A DNA stretch of 7,275 nt from Bacillota bacterium (lineage in GTDB: Bacteria; Bacillota; Bacilli; Lactobacillales; Enterococcaceae): NCBI GenBank assembly GCA_023389005.1, contig JAEWFE010000283.1, forward strand, positions 1 through 7,275, written 5' to 3'. Below are positions 1 through 6,080 of the stretch, one piece after another. Each line of letters begins with the position of its first letter. The first letter of the stretch is position 1. The notes beneath the pieces are model-generated. The model saw only the letters and a program-made list of their open reading frames with translations, was not told where the DNA came from and did no database searches. A program made the translations under genes and the position numbers.

Positions 1-10
1 AATATTTAAT

Positions 11-37
11 GATATTGTGAAATTAGATATTGTACAA
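11..37. repeat. Direct repeat GATATTGT and small palindrome upstream of tetR gene
   Basis: The octamer GATATTGT occurs at 11-18 and again at 26-33, 15 bp apart. The second copy runs into the 8-bp palindrome TTGTACAA (30-37), which overlaps the proposed -35 box of the tetR gene. TetR-family proteins often bind palindromes in or near their own promoter, so this could be an autoregulatory operator. That is inference, because the region is very A+T-rich and short repeats arise easily there. Confidence 0.3.
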
Positions 38-58
38 AGTTAAAAAACAGTCTAAAAT
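30..58 (+). promoter_or_regulatory. Probable sigma-A promoter of tetR-family gene
   Basis: TTGTAC (30-35) and TAAAAT (53-58) are separated by 17 bp, a good match to the vegetative TTGACA/TATAAT consensus. The site lies 49 bp upstream of the regulator's start codon. No other gene is seen in 1-107, although one could end just left of the window. Confidence 0.45.
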
Positions 59-107
59 AAATATAGGATGTTTTGGAAGCGATTCATAGAAATAGGAGGG
101 ATAGGAA

Positions 108-707
108 ATGGCTCGTAAAAAAACAATCACCAAAGATCAGATTTTAAAAGCAACTTATGAACTTGTCGCAAAAGAAGGATTATCAAAGTTTACAGCACGC
201 AATATTGCGGCGAAGATGAAATGTTCAACGCAACCAATTTACTTAGAATTTAAAAACATGGATGATTTACGCTCAGCATTAATTCAAAAGATTTTTGATC
301 ATCTAGGTGAAGATGTACTACCAAAAGTACAGACTGGCGACCCTGTGATTGATTTTTGCTTGAATTATATTGATTTTGCAACAAAAGAAAATCATCTATA
401 TCGCGCATTATTTATTGTTGGTCATGGTGGCGAACCTGTTTTACAAGGATTTTCATTTGATTATTTCAAAAATACGGTTATTAAAGACACCGATTATGAA
501 AAATTACCAGAAAAAGAAATTGAAAATCTTTTTGTGAATTTATTAGTGATAGCAAGTGGCGTTTCTTCATTAATGTATTCTGGCGTTATTGCACCTAATA
601 GCGAACAAATTACAGGTATCTTAAATGAAGTTTTAAAGGCGGTGCAGGAGAGGCAAACTACTTACGATTTAAATTTTATCGCCCCATATCATCCAAGTGA
701 AGCATAA
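108..707 (+). CDS. TetR/AcrR-family transcriptional regulator
   Basis: This is a probable one-component DNA-binding repressor of 199 residues, the usual TetR size. Residues 7-55 form the N-terminal TetR domain. The helix-turn-helix is at about 29-48 (FTARNIAAKMKCSTQPIYLEF), followed by the family's K/N-x-D-D-L segment at 50-54. The rest is a helical ligand-binding and dimerisation domain whose ligand cannot be deduced. The ATG is well supported: AGGAGG at 94-99 sits 8 bases upstream. The gene is monocistronic and ends at a bidirectional terminator, with a convergent flavodoxin gene beyond. No target gene is evident. TetR proteins commonly control themselves or a divergent neighbour, which here would lie left of the window. 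The family assignment is firm; the specific role is unknown. Confidence 0.9.
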   Translation: MARKKTITKDQILKATYELVAKEGLSKFTARNIAAKMKCSTQPIYLEFKNMDDLRSALIQKIFDHLGEDVLPKVQTGDPVIDFCLNYIDFATKENHLYRALFIVGHGGEPVLQGFSFDYFKNTVIKDTDYEKLPEKEIENLFVNLLVIASGVSSLMYSGVIAPNSEQITGILNEVLKAVQERQTTYDLNFIAPYHPSEA

Positions 708-750
708 AAAATAAGCATTCAACCTGATTTGTAGGGTTGAATGCTTTTTT
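706..750. terminator. Bidirectional intrinsic terminator between tetR and flavodoxin genes
   Basis: A perfect 12-bp stem is formed by 713-724 (AAGCATTCAACC) and 735-746 (GGTTGAATGCTT), with a 10-base loop. T6 follows on the plus strand (745-750), and an A-rich tract (706-714) supplies the U-tract for minus-strand transcripts. The hairpin lies exactly between two convergent genes, 5 bp from one stop codon and 2 bp from the other, so it can terminate both. Confidence 0.93.
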
Positions 751-752
751 AT

Positions 753-1205
753 CTAGGCATTTTCTTCGACTGATTTAGCTAACTGTTTTGCAAATTCTTC
801 TAAGTTATCAATATCTTCGTCTTCAGCGTTTAATTCAACTTTCACGCTGTCAGCCCCTTTAATTGCACCAGTTTTTAAGAAGGCTTGTTCGAAGTCGTCC
901 ACCGATTTACAGAAATAATCATAGAATGTATCGCCGGAACCACAAACACCAAAGACTTTACCAGATAAGTCCATTTCTAGTAAATCATCATAAAGATCGA
1001 CAATTTCATCTGGTAGATCGCCATCGCCATAAGTATAAGTGGCCACAACGCATAGGTCAGCATCTTCAAAATCACTTGCTGAAACATTTGAGCATTCTTC
1101 AATTTCAACATCGAAATCTAAATCTTCTAAGCTTTCTGCAACAATATCAGCAATTTCTTCTGTATTTCCTGTCAAACTAGCATAAAAAATTTTTGCTAAA
1201 GGCAT
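753..1205 (-). CDS. Short-chain flavodoxin
   Basis: This is a cytoplasmic FMN-binding electron carrier of 150 residues, typical for short-chain flavodoxins. From the N-terminus there is a phosphate-binding loop (S10-L-T-G-N-T15 in YASLTGNTEE), then the 50s loop around 56-65 (TYTYGDGDLP), then the 90s isoalloxazine loop around 89-98 (GSGDTFYDYF). The protein is very acidic, as expected of a redox partner that docks to basic surfaces. The frame stays open to a GTG at 1214. I prefer the ATG at 1203-1205, because AGGAG (minus strand, plus positions 1214-1218) lies 8 bases upstream of it, while the GTG lies inside that Shine-Dalgarno sequence. The gene is divergent from map and convergent with the tetR gene. 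Its redox partner is not in this window. B. subtilis ykuN/ykuP are family members, but I do not assign a symbol. Confidence 0.92.
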   Translation of the reverse strand: MPLAKIFYASLTGNTEEIADIVAESLEDLDFDVEIEECSNVSASDFEDADLCVVATYTYGDGDLPDEIVDLYDDLLEMDLSGKVFGVCGSGDTFYDYFCKSVDDFEQAFLKTGAIKGADSVKVELNAEDEDIDNLEEFAKQLAKSVEENA

Positions 1206-1213
1206 AATCTTCA

Positions 1214-1218
1214 CTCCT
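1214..1218 (-). promoter_or_regulatory. Ribosome binding site that fixes the flavodoxin start
   Basis: Read on the minus strand, the sequence is AGGAG, then 8 bases (TGAAGATT), then ATG. The upstream GTG shares its first base with the last base of this site, so it cannot use it. This argues against the longer 153-residue reading. Confidence 0.75.
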
Positions 1219-1266
1219 AAAATGTATCTTCATGCAAGAAAATATCATACTTTCATACAAAAAAAG

Positions 1267-1293
1267 CGTATAACAACCCACTCAAAAAGTCAA
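1267..1293 (-). promoter_or_regulatory. Possible flavodoxin promoter
   Basis: On the minus strand, TTGACT (1293-1288) is followed after 15 bp by TATACG (1272-1267). The -35 is good but the spacer is short and the -10 is imperfect. A second AT-rich candidate -10 (TATGAT) lies nearer the gene but lacks a convincing -35. Some promoter must lie in this divergent region; the exact one is uncertain. Confidence 0.3.
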
Positions 1294-1326
1294 TTAGTTT
1301 CTACTATGAGTATTTTCTAACTCTGT

Positions 1327-1355
1327 TTGTTTCAGTTTTAAAAATGTGCTAAAAT
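1327..1355 (+). promoter_or_regulatory. Promoter of the map-yihY-tagO unit, extended -10 type
   Basis: TTGTTT (1327-1332), a 17-bp spacer, and TAAAAT (1350-1355) preceded by TG one base upstream (1347-1348) make an extended -10 promoter. It starts transcription about 25 bases before the map start codon. The rest of the 181-bp divergent region (1206-1386) shows no riboswitch-like structure. Confidence 0.65.
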
Positions 1356-1386
1356 TAAATGAATGAAGTTTGAAAGGAAATGAAAA

Positions 1387-2151
1387 ATGATAACTTTAAA
1401 ATCTGAACGTGAAATCGAAATGATGGCACAATCTGGTGCGCTATTAGCAGATGTGCATAAACATTTACGAGATTTTATTAAACCTGGAATTACAAGTTGG
1501 GACATTGAAGTTTTTGTCCGTAATTATATTGAATCTCATGGAGGAGTAGCTGCGCAAATCGGCTTTGAAGGCTATAAATACGCAACTTGTTGTAGTATTA
1601 ATGATGAAATTTGTCATGGTTTTCCACGTAAAAAAGTGCTTAAAAATGGCGATTTAATCAAAGTTGACATGTGCGTAGATTTAAAAGGTGCAATTTCTGA
1701 TTCATGCTGGTCTTATGTTGTTGGCGAGGCAAGTCCTGAAGTAAAACGTTTGATGGAAGTAACCAAAAAAGCTTTATATTTAGGAATTGAACAAGCCAAA
1801 GTAGGCAATCGAATTGGTGATATTGGCCATGCGATTCAAACATATGTAGAAGGTGAAGGATATGGGGTCGTCCGTGATTTTATCGGTCATGGTATTGGAC
1901 CTACTATTCATGAAGCACCGTCTGTTCCTCATTATGGCGAAAAAGGGAAAGGATTACGCCTAAAAGAAGGGATGGTTATTACGATTGAACCCATGGTAAA
2001 TACGGGGACTTGGAAGATGAAAATGGATAAAAATGGTTGGACTGCGTATACCCAAGATGGTGGTTTAAGTTGTCAATATGAACACAGTCTTGCCATTACA
2101 AAAGATGGTCCACGTATTTTAACATCACAAGGGGTAGAAGGTACTTACTAA
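1387..2151 (+). CDS. map: Type I methionine aminopeptidase
   Basis: This cytoplasmic metalloenzyme removes the initiator Met from nascent proteins after deformylation. The 254-residue pita-bread fold has all the expected residues: H77 (CHGFP), metal ligands D94 and D105, H168 (GHGIG), H175 (HEAP), E201 (IEP) and E232 (YEH). The ligand spacings (11, 63, 33, 31) equal those I recall for the E. coli enzyme, so the catalytic domain carries no insertion. It lacks the N-terminal zinc-finger extension of eukaryotic type I enzymes. The start is supported by AAAGGA at 1373-1378, 8 bases upstream. It is the first gene of a tight unit; the next gene begins 14 bp after the stop. If it is the only map gene in the genome it should be essential. 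Confidence 0.97.
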   Translation: MITLKSEREIEMMAQSGALLADVHKHLRDFIKPGITSWDIEVFVRNYIESHGGVAAQIGFEGYKYATCCSINDEICHGFPRKKVLKNGDLIKVDMCVDLKGAISDSCWSYVVGEASPEVKRLMEVTKKALYLGIEQAKVGNRIGDIGHAIQTYVEGEGYGVVRDFIGHGIGPTIHEAPSVPHYGEKGKGLRLKEGMVITIEPMVNTGTWKMKMDKNGWTAYTQDGGLSCQYEHSLAITKDGPRILTSQGVEGTY

Positions 2152-2165
2152 AAGGAAGGGTCAGA

Positions 2166-3110
2166 ATGAAGAAAAAAGGCTCTAAGGAAAAAAAGAAAAC
2201 CCCAAAGATAAAAACATTTATTGATTTAATGTCAGTAAGAATGCAAAATTCAGAGATAGGCGTCACTTCTTCAGTTGTCGCCTATTATCTGTTATTGTCT
2301 TTTTTTCCGTTATTGATTGCGGTTGGAAATATTTTACCGTTATTTCATTTTAATCAAAATCAAGTTTTAACCATGTTAAAGACAATGATGCCACAAGAAA
2401 TTTACTTATTATTTGCACCTTCAATCAAGGCTTTGTTAACAAGTGGTTCTAAGGAGTTGCTATCGATTTCAGCCGTTGCTACACTTTGGTCTGCGAGTAA
2501 GAGTATTAACGCTTTACAAATTGCGATGAATAAGGCTTATGGGGTGACTGGGACAACAAATTATCTAGTCATGCGTCTGGTGTCGATGCTTATGCTCATT
2601 CTTTTTTTTGCAGCGATTGTTGGCGTGGTAATCGTTATCGGGTTTGGTAAAGTAGCGTTGGACTGGATTCAGCCGCATTTGAATATTCCTGATTCTATCA
2701 TTACGACTTTCCAAACTGTGAAGTGGCCAGCGACAATCATTGTGCTACTGGCAATTTTAACTTTGGTGTATTGGATTATTCCTAATGCCAAAATTGGGAT
2801 TCGCTCGGCTTTTCCTGGTGCTTTGTTAGCGACAATAGGTTGGCTCGGTTTAACGCAAGTATTTGGGATTTATATGAAATATTTTGCAACGGGGTTTAAT
2901 GGATATAAGATTATTGGGACTTTTATGTTACTAATGATTTGGCTAAAATTCGCAGCAATGATTGTAGTATTTTGTGGTGTCTTTAATACTGCACTTGCGG
3001 AATATCGTACGGGTGGTGATCTTAGCCAACGCAAAGATCCACTAGAAGTATTAACTGAGCGAATGAAAGCACAATTATTACATTCAAATGAGAACGAAAG
3101 CGAGTCATAG
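2166..3110 (+). CDS. YihY/BrkB-family integral membrane protein
   Basis: This is a 314-residue polytopic membrane protein of the YihY/virulence factor BrkB family. The biochemical function of these proteins is not settled; older annotation as ribonuclease BN is known to be wrong. A lysine-rich cytoplasmic N-terminus (residues 1-16) precedes about six hydrophobic segments near 34-60, 98-118, 134-160, 188-206, 214-235 and 247-272. Family hallmarks are the S-x-x-A-Y-x-x-L-x-S-F-F-P-L segment (35-49), the LWSASK region (107-112), and the final G-Y-K-x-x-G-T-F/W-L-L-x-W-L segment (246-260). The hydrophilic tail after 278 is probably cytoplasmic. Start support is AAAGGAAGGG at 2151-2160. It lies between map (14 bp) and tagO (2 bp), so it is surely co-transcribed, but the neighbours do not reveal its job. 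Confidence 0.9.
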   Translation: MKKKGSKEKKKTPKIKTFIDLMSVRMQNSEIGVTSSVVAYYLLLSFFPLLIAVGNILPLFHFNQNQVLTMLKTMMPQEIYLLFAPSIKALLTSGSKELLSISAVATLWSASKSINALQIAMNKAYGVTGTTNYLVMRLVSMLMLILFFAAIVGVVIVIGFGKVALDWIQPHLNIPDSIITTFQTVKWPATIIVLLAILTLVYWIIPNAKIGIRSAFPGALLATIGWLGLTQVFGIYMKYFATGFNGYKIIGTFMLLMIWLKFAAMIVVFCGVFNTALAEYRTGGDLSQRKDPLEVLTERMKAQLLHSNENESES

Positions 3111-3112
3111 GA

Positions 3113-4267
3113 ATGGATTTTACTTTAGAATTTATTTTGCACTTTTTGGCAACGATGATGATATCGGTTATTTTAACCCCCCTTGTAAAACTCTTAGCCT
3201 TTCAAGTTGGTGCGGTGGATTATCCGGGAAAACGTCGGATTAACCAGAAAGTGATGCCGACAATTGGTGGTTTAGCTATTTTTATTGCTTTTACTATCGG
3301 TGCTTTTTGGCAGTTTCATGAGTATCTTTTTATGAAAAAAGTATGGGCGATTTTGTTAGGAGCGCTCATTGTTGTGATTACCGGTTTTATCGATGACCGC
3401 AAAGAATTGTCGCCTTTGCAAAAATCAATTGGCTTGTTTATCGCTGCCTTAGAAATTTATTTTGTAGCTGGCTTAAAGATGGATACAATTAGCATTCCAT
3501 TTATCGGGATGTTTCATTTAGGTTGGTTAAGTTTTCCAGTAACGATAATTTGGATTTTTGCAATAACTAATGCGGTAAACCTGATTGATGGCTTAGATGG
3601 TCTAGCTTCAGGCGTTTCGATGATTGCTTTATCCACGATAGGTATAGTGAGTTACTTTTATTTACCTGATAATATTGGTACGTATTTGGCCATGCTTATT
3701 TTCTTGTTAGTGGCTGCGATATTAGGTTTTTTCCCTTATAATTTTCATCCTGCAACGATTTTTTTAGGTGATACTGGGGCTTTATTTTTGGGCTTTATGA
3801 TTTCGGTGGTTTCGTTGCACAATTTGAAAAACGTGACTTTTATTTCCGTGGTAACGCCGATGTTTATCTTGGGTGTGCCCATTACGGATACAGTATTTGC
3901 GATTATTCGCCGTAAATTTAATAAGCAACCTATATCTTCTGCGGATAAAATGCATTTGCACCATCGCTTACTGTCTTTAGGTTTTTCACATCGTGGTGCC
4001 GTATTAACAATATACGGTTTAGCTTTAACTTTCTCGTTTATTGCTTTATTGATGACTTATGCAAGTACGCCAGCGATTATCTTGATGATTATTTGTACAA
4101 CTATTGGCATCGAACTCTTTATTGAACTCATCGGTCTGGTTGGTGAAAATCGCCAGCCGCTATTAAAAACCCTGAAATTCTTTGGAAATAGTGAGTTTCG
4201 TCATGAATTCTTATTAAATCGCTATGAAAGAAAAAAGGTTGAAAAAGAACAAAACCGTAAAAAATAA
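3113..4267 (+). CDS. tagO: Undecaprenyl-phosphate GlcNAc-1-phosphate transferase (TagO/WecA family)
   Basis: This membrane enzyme transfers a sugar-1-phosphate, normally GlcNAc-1-P from UDP-GlcNAc, to undecaprenyl phosphate. That is the first committed step of teichoic acid or rhamnose-polysaccharide synthesis. The 384-residue protein has about ten or eleven hydrophobic segments and all the family motifs: D36-Y-P-G-K-R-R (36-42), P-T-I-G-G (49-53), the Mg-site D94-D95, N156-L-I-D-G-L-D-G (156-163), F-L-G-D-T-G (217-222), and the cytoplasmic H-L-H-H-R-L (281-286). The HLHHR motif favours TagO/WecA/RgpG over MraY. The basic tail after 368 is cytoplasmic. The ATG is 2 bp after the yihY stop with little Shine-Dalgarno sequence (AGGA directly abuts the ATG), so translational coupling is likely. 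Names in related species include tagO, tarO, rgpG and epaA; which polymer it serves cannot be read here. Tandem stops TAA TAG end the gene. Confidence 0.93.
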   Translation: MDFTLEFILHFLATMMISVILTPLVKLLAFQVGAVDYPGKRRINQKVMPTIGGLAIFIAFTIGAFWQFHEYLFMKKVWAILLGALIVVITGFIDDRKELSPLQKSIGLFIAALEIYFVAGLKMDTISIPFIGMFHLGWLSFPVTIIWIFAITNAVNLIDGLDGLASGVSMIALSTIGIVSYFYLPDNIGTYLAMLIFLLVAAILGFFPYNFHPATIFLGDTGALFLGFMISVVSLHNLKNVTFISVVTPMFILGVPITDTVFAIIRRKFNKQPISSADKMHLHHRLLSLGFSHRGAVLTIYGLALTFSFIALLMTYASTPAIILMIICTTIGIELFIELIGLVGENRQPLLKTLKFFGNSEFRHEFLLNRYERKKVEKEQNRKK

Positions 4268-4276
4268 TAGCTAGGT

Positions 4277-4314
4277 AAGTCTTGATTGTTTGAGAACATC
4301 AAGGCTTTTCTTTT
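4277..4314 (+). terminator. Intrinsic terminator of the map-yihY-tagO unit
   Basis: Arms AAGTCTTGAT (4277-4286) and ATCAAGGCTT (4298-4307) make a 10-bp stem with one G-U pair and an 11-base loop. A T-rich tract (4306-4314, one C) follows. It lies 9 bp after the tagO stop codon and runs directly into the copY promoter region. Confidence 0.85.
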
Positions 4315-4326
4315 GGCTAAAAATAG

Positions 4327-4335
4327 TGCTATAAT
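4327..4335 (+). promoter_or_regulatory. copY promoter, extended -10
   Basis: TGCTATAAT is a perfect extended -10 element. The -35 position 17 bp upstream (4307-4312, TTTCTT) is poor and lies in the T-tract of the preceding terminator. No TACAnnTGTA cop box is present between here and the gene, so autoregulation by the encoded repressor is not visible. Confidence 0.7.
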
Positions 4336-4367
4336 AAAAGAAACAAGCAGGCAAATGAGGTGGAGAG

Positions 4368-4790
4368 ATGATTAAAATAAGTGACAGCGAATGGGAAGTT
4401 TTGCGTGTTGTTTGGACCAATCCAGAATGTGACGCCCATTTGGTAAGTGAAATTTTGGGAGAGTCTAAAGATTGGCAAAAGTCGACAGTAAAGACTTTGC
4501 TTGCTCGTTTAGTAAAAAAAGGTGCATTGAATACAACACGTGTCAGAAATAAGTTTATCTATACACCGACTGTGACGGAAGAAGAGGTTATCGTTAGTGC
4601 TACAGAGACGCTTTTTTCTCATATTTGCGCTAAAAAAATTGGCCAAACAATTGCCGAGATGATTACCTCTTGTGAATTAACACCTGCTGACTATCAACTC
4701 ATTCAAGAAGCACTAGCACAAAAAGAGACGGTCGAAACAATTGAATGTAATTGTATTCCTGGTCAATGTCATTGTAAAGAGCATCAATAA
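4368..4790 (+). CDS. copY: CopY-type copper-responsive repressor (BlaI/MecI/CopY family)
   Basis: This is a 140-residue winged-helix repressor. Residues 1-70 form the BlaI/MecI DNA-binding domain (ISDSEWEVLRVVW, then the recognition region KSTVKTLLARLVKKGAL at 38-54). The C-terminus carries C127-x-C129-x4-C134-x-C136, the CxCx4CxC motif by which CopY binds zinc when repressing and copper(I) when released. This separates it from BlaI and MecI, which are cleaved by a sensor protease. Start support is AGGTGGAGAG just before the ATG. Unusually, no copA, copB or copZ is in the window, and no cop box is seen in its own promoter. It is followed after 19 bp by a Phd-like gene. It may act in trans on a distant copper locus, or have changed its target. 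The family call is strong; the regulon is unknown. Confidence 0.88.
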   Translation: MIKISDSEWEVLRVVWTNPECDAHLVSEILGESKDWQKSTVKTLLARLVKKGALNTTRVRNKFIYTPTVTEEEVIVSATETLFSHICAKKIGQTIAEMITSCELTPADYQLIQEALAQKETVETIECNCIPGQCHCKEHQ

Positions 4791-4809
4791 CGTTAAGTGG
4801 GGGGAGCAT

Positions 4810-5343
4810 ATGGAATTAAAGAAATTAGAAGTACCAACATCATCCATAACTGAAGTGAAAAAATCACCCATGGATGTTTTTCAACAGGCACGTGATGCAA
4901 AAACCGGTGTCTATGTCTTTAATCGTGAAAAAATTGCTGGTGTAATGCTTACCCAGCAACAATATGAAGAATTGCTAACAGAATTACATGAGTTACGTCA
5001 ACAATTAAATATAAACCAAGAGCAAATGATGGTTTCTTCAGATGTTGATGGTTTGGAAAGTTTTGCTGATAATATTCGCGATGCATTAGTCACGGGCTCA
5101 AGTATTTCTGCCAAAAATTTAGACGAGCGTATGGTAGCGTTTGGCTTTATTACTAAAAAGACAGGCTTTGGTGGTGTGGTCGAAATGCTCAATGAATTAA
5201 AAGAAACTGGAAAAATTATCTATCATTTACGTAAACGCACCGGTGAAAAGAATGTAATTGCCGAAGTAGTAGGGGAAGCAGATAATCAAACAAGCATTTT
5301 TGATAAAATTATTATTCGTAAAGTGTATTTGAAAACAAAATAA
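4810..5343 (+). CDS. Phd/YefM-like antitoxin-fold protein with extra C-terminal region
   Basis: This is a 177-residue protein. Residues 5-70 resemble the Phd/YefM DNA-binding antitoxin fold: a P-T-S-S-I-T-E-V/K-K-S-P-x-D-V-F start, a strand with VYVFNREKIAGVMLT, then helix QQQYEELLTELHELRQQL. Typical Phd proteins are about 75-90 residues and end in a toxin-neutralising tail. Here about 100 further residues (from about 78) form what looks like a separate mixed alpha/beta region that I do not recognise. No Doc, YoeB or other toxin gene is adjacent. The frame is open upstream to an ATG at 4741 inside copY, but the ATG at 4810 with GGGGGAG just upstream is the sensible start and begins the Phd similarity. 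It sits 19 bp after copY with no promoter or terminator between, so the two are likely co-transcribed. It is more plausibly a regulator than a working antitoxin. Confidence 0.72.
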   Translation: MELKKLEVPTSSITEVKKSPMDVFQQARDAKTGVYVFNREKIAGVMLTQQQYEELLTELHELRQQLNINQEQMMVSSDVDGLESFADNIRDALVTGSSISAKNLDERMVAFGFITKKTGFGGVVEMLNELKETGKIIYHLRKRTGEKNVIAEVVGEADNQTSIFDKIIIRKVYLKTK

Positions 5344-5344
5344 A

Positions 5345-5373
5345 TTGACAGTTTTATCTAGAATGCATAGAAT
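5345..5373 (+). promoter_or_regulatory. Near-consensus sigma-A promoter of the cyclophilin gene
   Basis: A perfect -35 TTGACA (5345-5350), a 17-bp spacer and TAGAAT (5368-5373) form the best vegetative promoter of the protein-coding part of the window. It begins 1 bp after the stop of the Phd-like gene. No hairpin terminator separates the two genes, so read-through from the copY unit is also possible. Confidence 0.8.
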
Positions 5374-5405
5374 TTAACTGATAAATAAATTTTAAGGAGA
5401 ATTTC

Positions 5406-5993
5406 ATGGCTGAATTATTACAATTAGCTTTAGCCGAACAAAAAGGGCCTAAAGCATTAATCAAAACAAATCGTGGAGATATTTTGGTGCAGTTGTTTCC
5501 AGAAGTAGCTCCCAAAACGGTAAAAAACTTTGTCGAATTAGCAAAGAAAGGTTATTATGATGGAGTCATTTTCCACCGCGTTATTCCTGATTTTATGATT
5601 CAAGGCGGTGATCCAACCGGTACAGGTATGGGTGGCGAAAGTATCTATGGCGAAAAATTTGAAGATGAATTTAGTCCGCAAGTATTTAACTTCCGCGGGG
5701 CACTTTCTATGGCCAATGCCGGTCCAAATACAAATGGCAGTCAGTTCTTCATCGTTAATAATCAAAATGTTCCGGCACAAATGGTTCAACAAATGCAAGC
5801 GGCGGGTTATCCTGAAGCGGCGATTGAAAAATATAAAGATGGCGGTACTCCGTGGTTAGATTTTCGTCATACAGTTTTCGGACATGTATTAGAAGGTATG
5901 GATGTTGTTGATGAGATTGCCAATGTTCAACGTGGTCCACAAGATAGACCTGTTTATGATGTAGTCATGGAAACAATTGAAATTAGTGAATAA
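5406..5993 (+). CDS. Cyclophilin-type peptidyl-prolyl cis-trans isomerase
   Basis: This enzyme speeds cis-trans isomerisation of Xaa-Pro bonds during protein folding. The 195-residue protein has no signal peptide or lipobox, so it is cytoplasmic. The cyclophilin domain starts near residue 17. Active-site residues are present: F56-H57-R58 (catalytic Arg), Q66-G-G-D-P70, M102-A-N-A105, S112-Q-F-F115, W150-L-D, and H155 in the HTVFG segment. Between the SQFF strand and W150 is an insert of about 25-30 residues (QNVPAQMVQQ onward), longer than in human cyclophilin A and familiar from Gram-positive homologues. The first 16 residues are a short leader before the domain. AAGGAG (5394-5399) lies 6 bases before the ATG. 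It has its own strong promoter and an intrinsic terminator, so it is mainly a single-gene transcript. Confidence 0.95.
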   Translation: MAELLQLALAEQKGPKALIKTNRGDILVQLFPEVAPKTVKNFVELAKKGYYDGVIFHRVIPDFMIQGGDPTGTGMGGESIYGEKFEDEFSPQVFNFRGALSMANAGPNTNGSQFFIVNNQNVPAQMVQQMQAAGYPEAAIEKYKDGGTPWLDFRHTVFGHVLEGMDVVDEIANVQRGPQDRPVYDVVMETIEISE

Positions 5994-5997
5994 AATG

Positions 5998-6034
5998 AAA
6001 AGGGAAAGTGCCGATGCAGCCTTTCCCCTTTTTT
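5998..6034 (+). terminator. Intrinsic terminator after the cyclophilin gene
   Basis: GGGAAAG (6002-6008) pairs with CTTTCCC (6021-6027), with a possible inner TGC/GCA extension, and T6 follows (6029-6034). An A4 run before the stem (5998-6001) can pair partly with the T-tract. It lies 4 bp after the stop codon and abuts the next promoter. Confidence 0.85.
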
Positions 6035-6045
6035 ATGTCGAAATA

Positions 6046-6054
6046 TGCTATAAT
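6046..6054 (+). promoter_or_regulatory. Promoter of the S1-domain gene, extended -10
   Basis: TGCTATAAT is an extended -10 identical to that of copY. The place for a -35 box (6026-6031) is occupied by the end of the terminator stem and its T-tract, with no recognisable TTGACA, so recognition must rest on the TG extension. Confidence 0.7.
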
Positions 6055-6080
6055 ATTAAAAAATGTAGAAAGAGGATTTT

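Noticed and set aside
73..88. Possible catabolite-responsive element (TTGGAAGCGATTCATA)
   Set aside because: It resembles the cre consensus in the centre (GGAAGCG) but is one base short in the right half and lacks the terminal CA in register. Too weak to report as a site.
863..1180. Plus-strand open frame of 105 codons opposite the flavodoxin gene
   Set aside because: It is His/Arg/Gln-rich with no ribosome site, and is the antisense reading of an unmistakable flavodoxin.
1387..2151. Possible insertion-bearing methionine aminopeptidase subclass as described in streptococci
   Set aside because: Spacing between the metal ligands equals that recalled for the E. coli enzyme, leaving no room for an insert in the catalytic domain.
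4741..4809. Extended N-terminus for the Phd-like protein starting inside copY
   Set aside because: The extra residues are an out-of-frame reading of the conserved CopY cysteine motif. The ATG at 4810 has a ribosome site and starts the Phd-like similarity.
5538..5940. Several open frames on both strands within the cyclophilin gene
   Set aside because: They are shadows of a gene with complete cyclophilin motifs. None has a ribosome site or a sensible composition.
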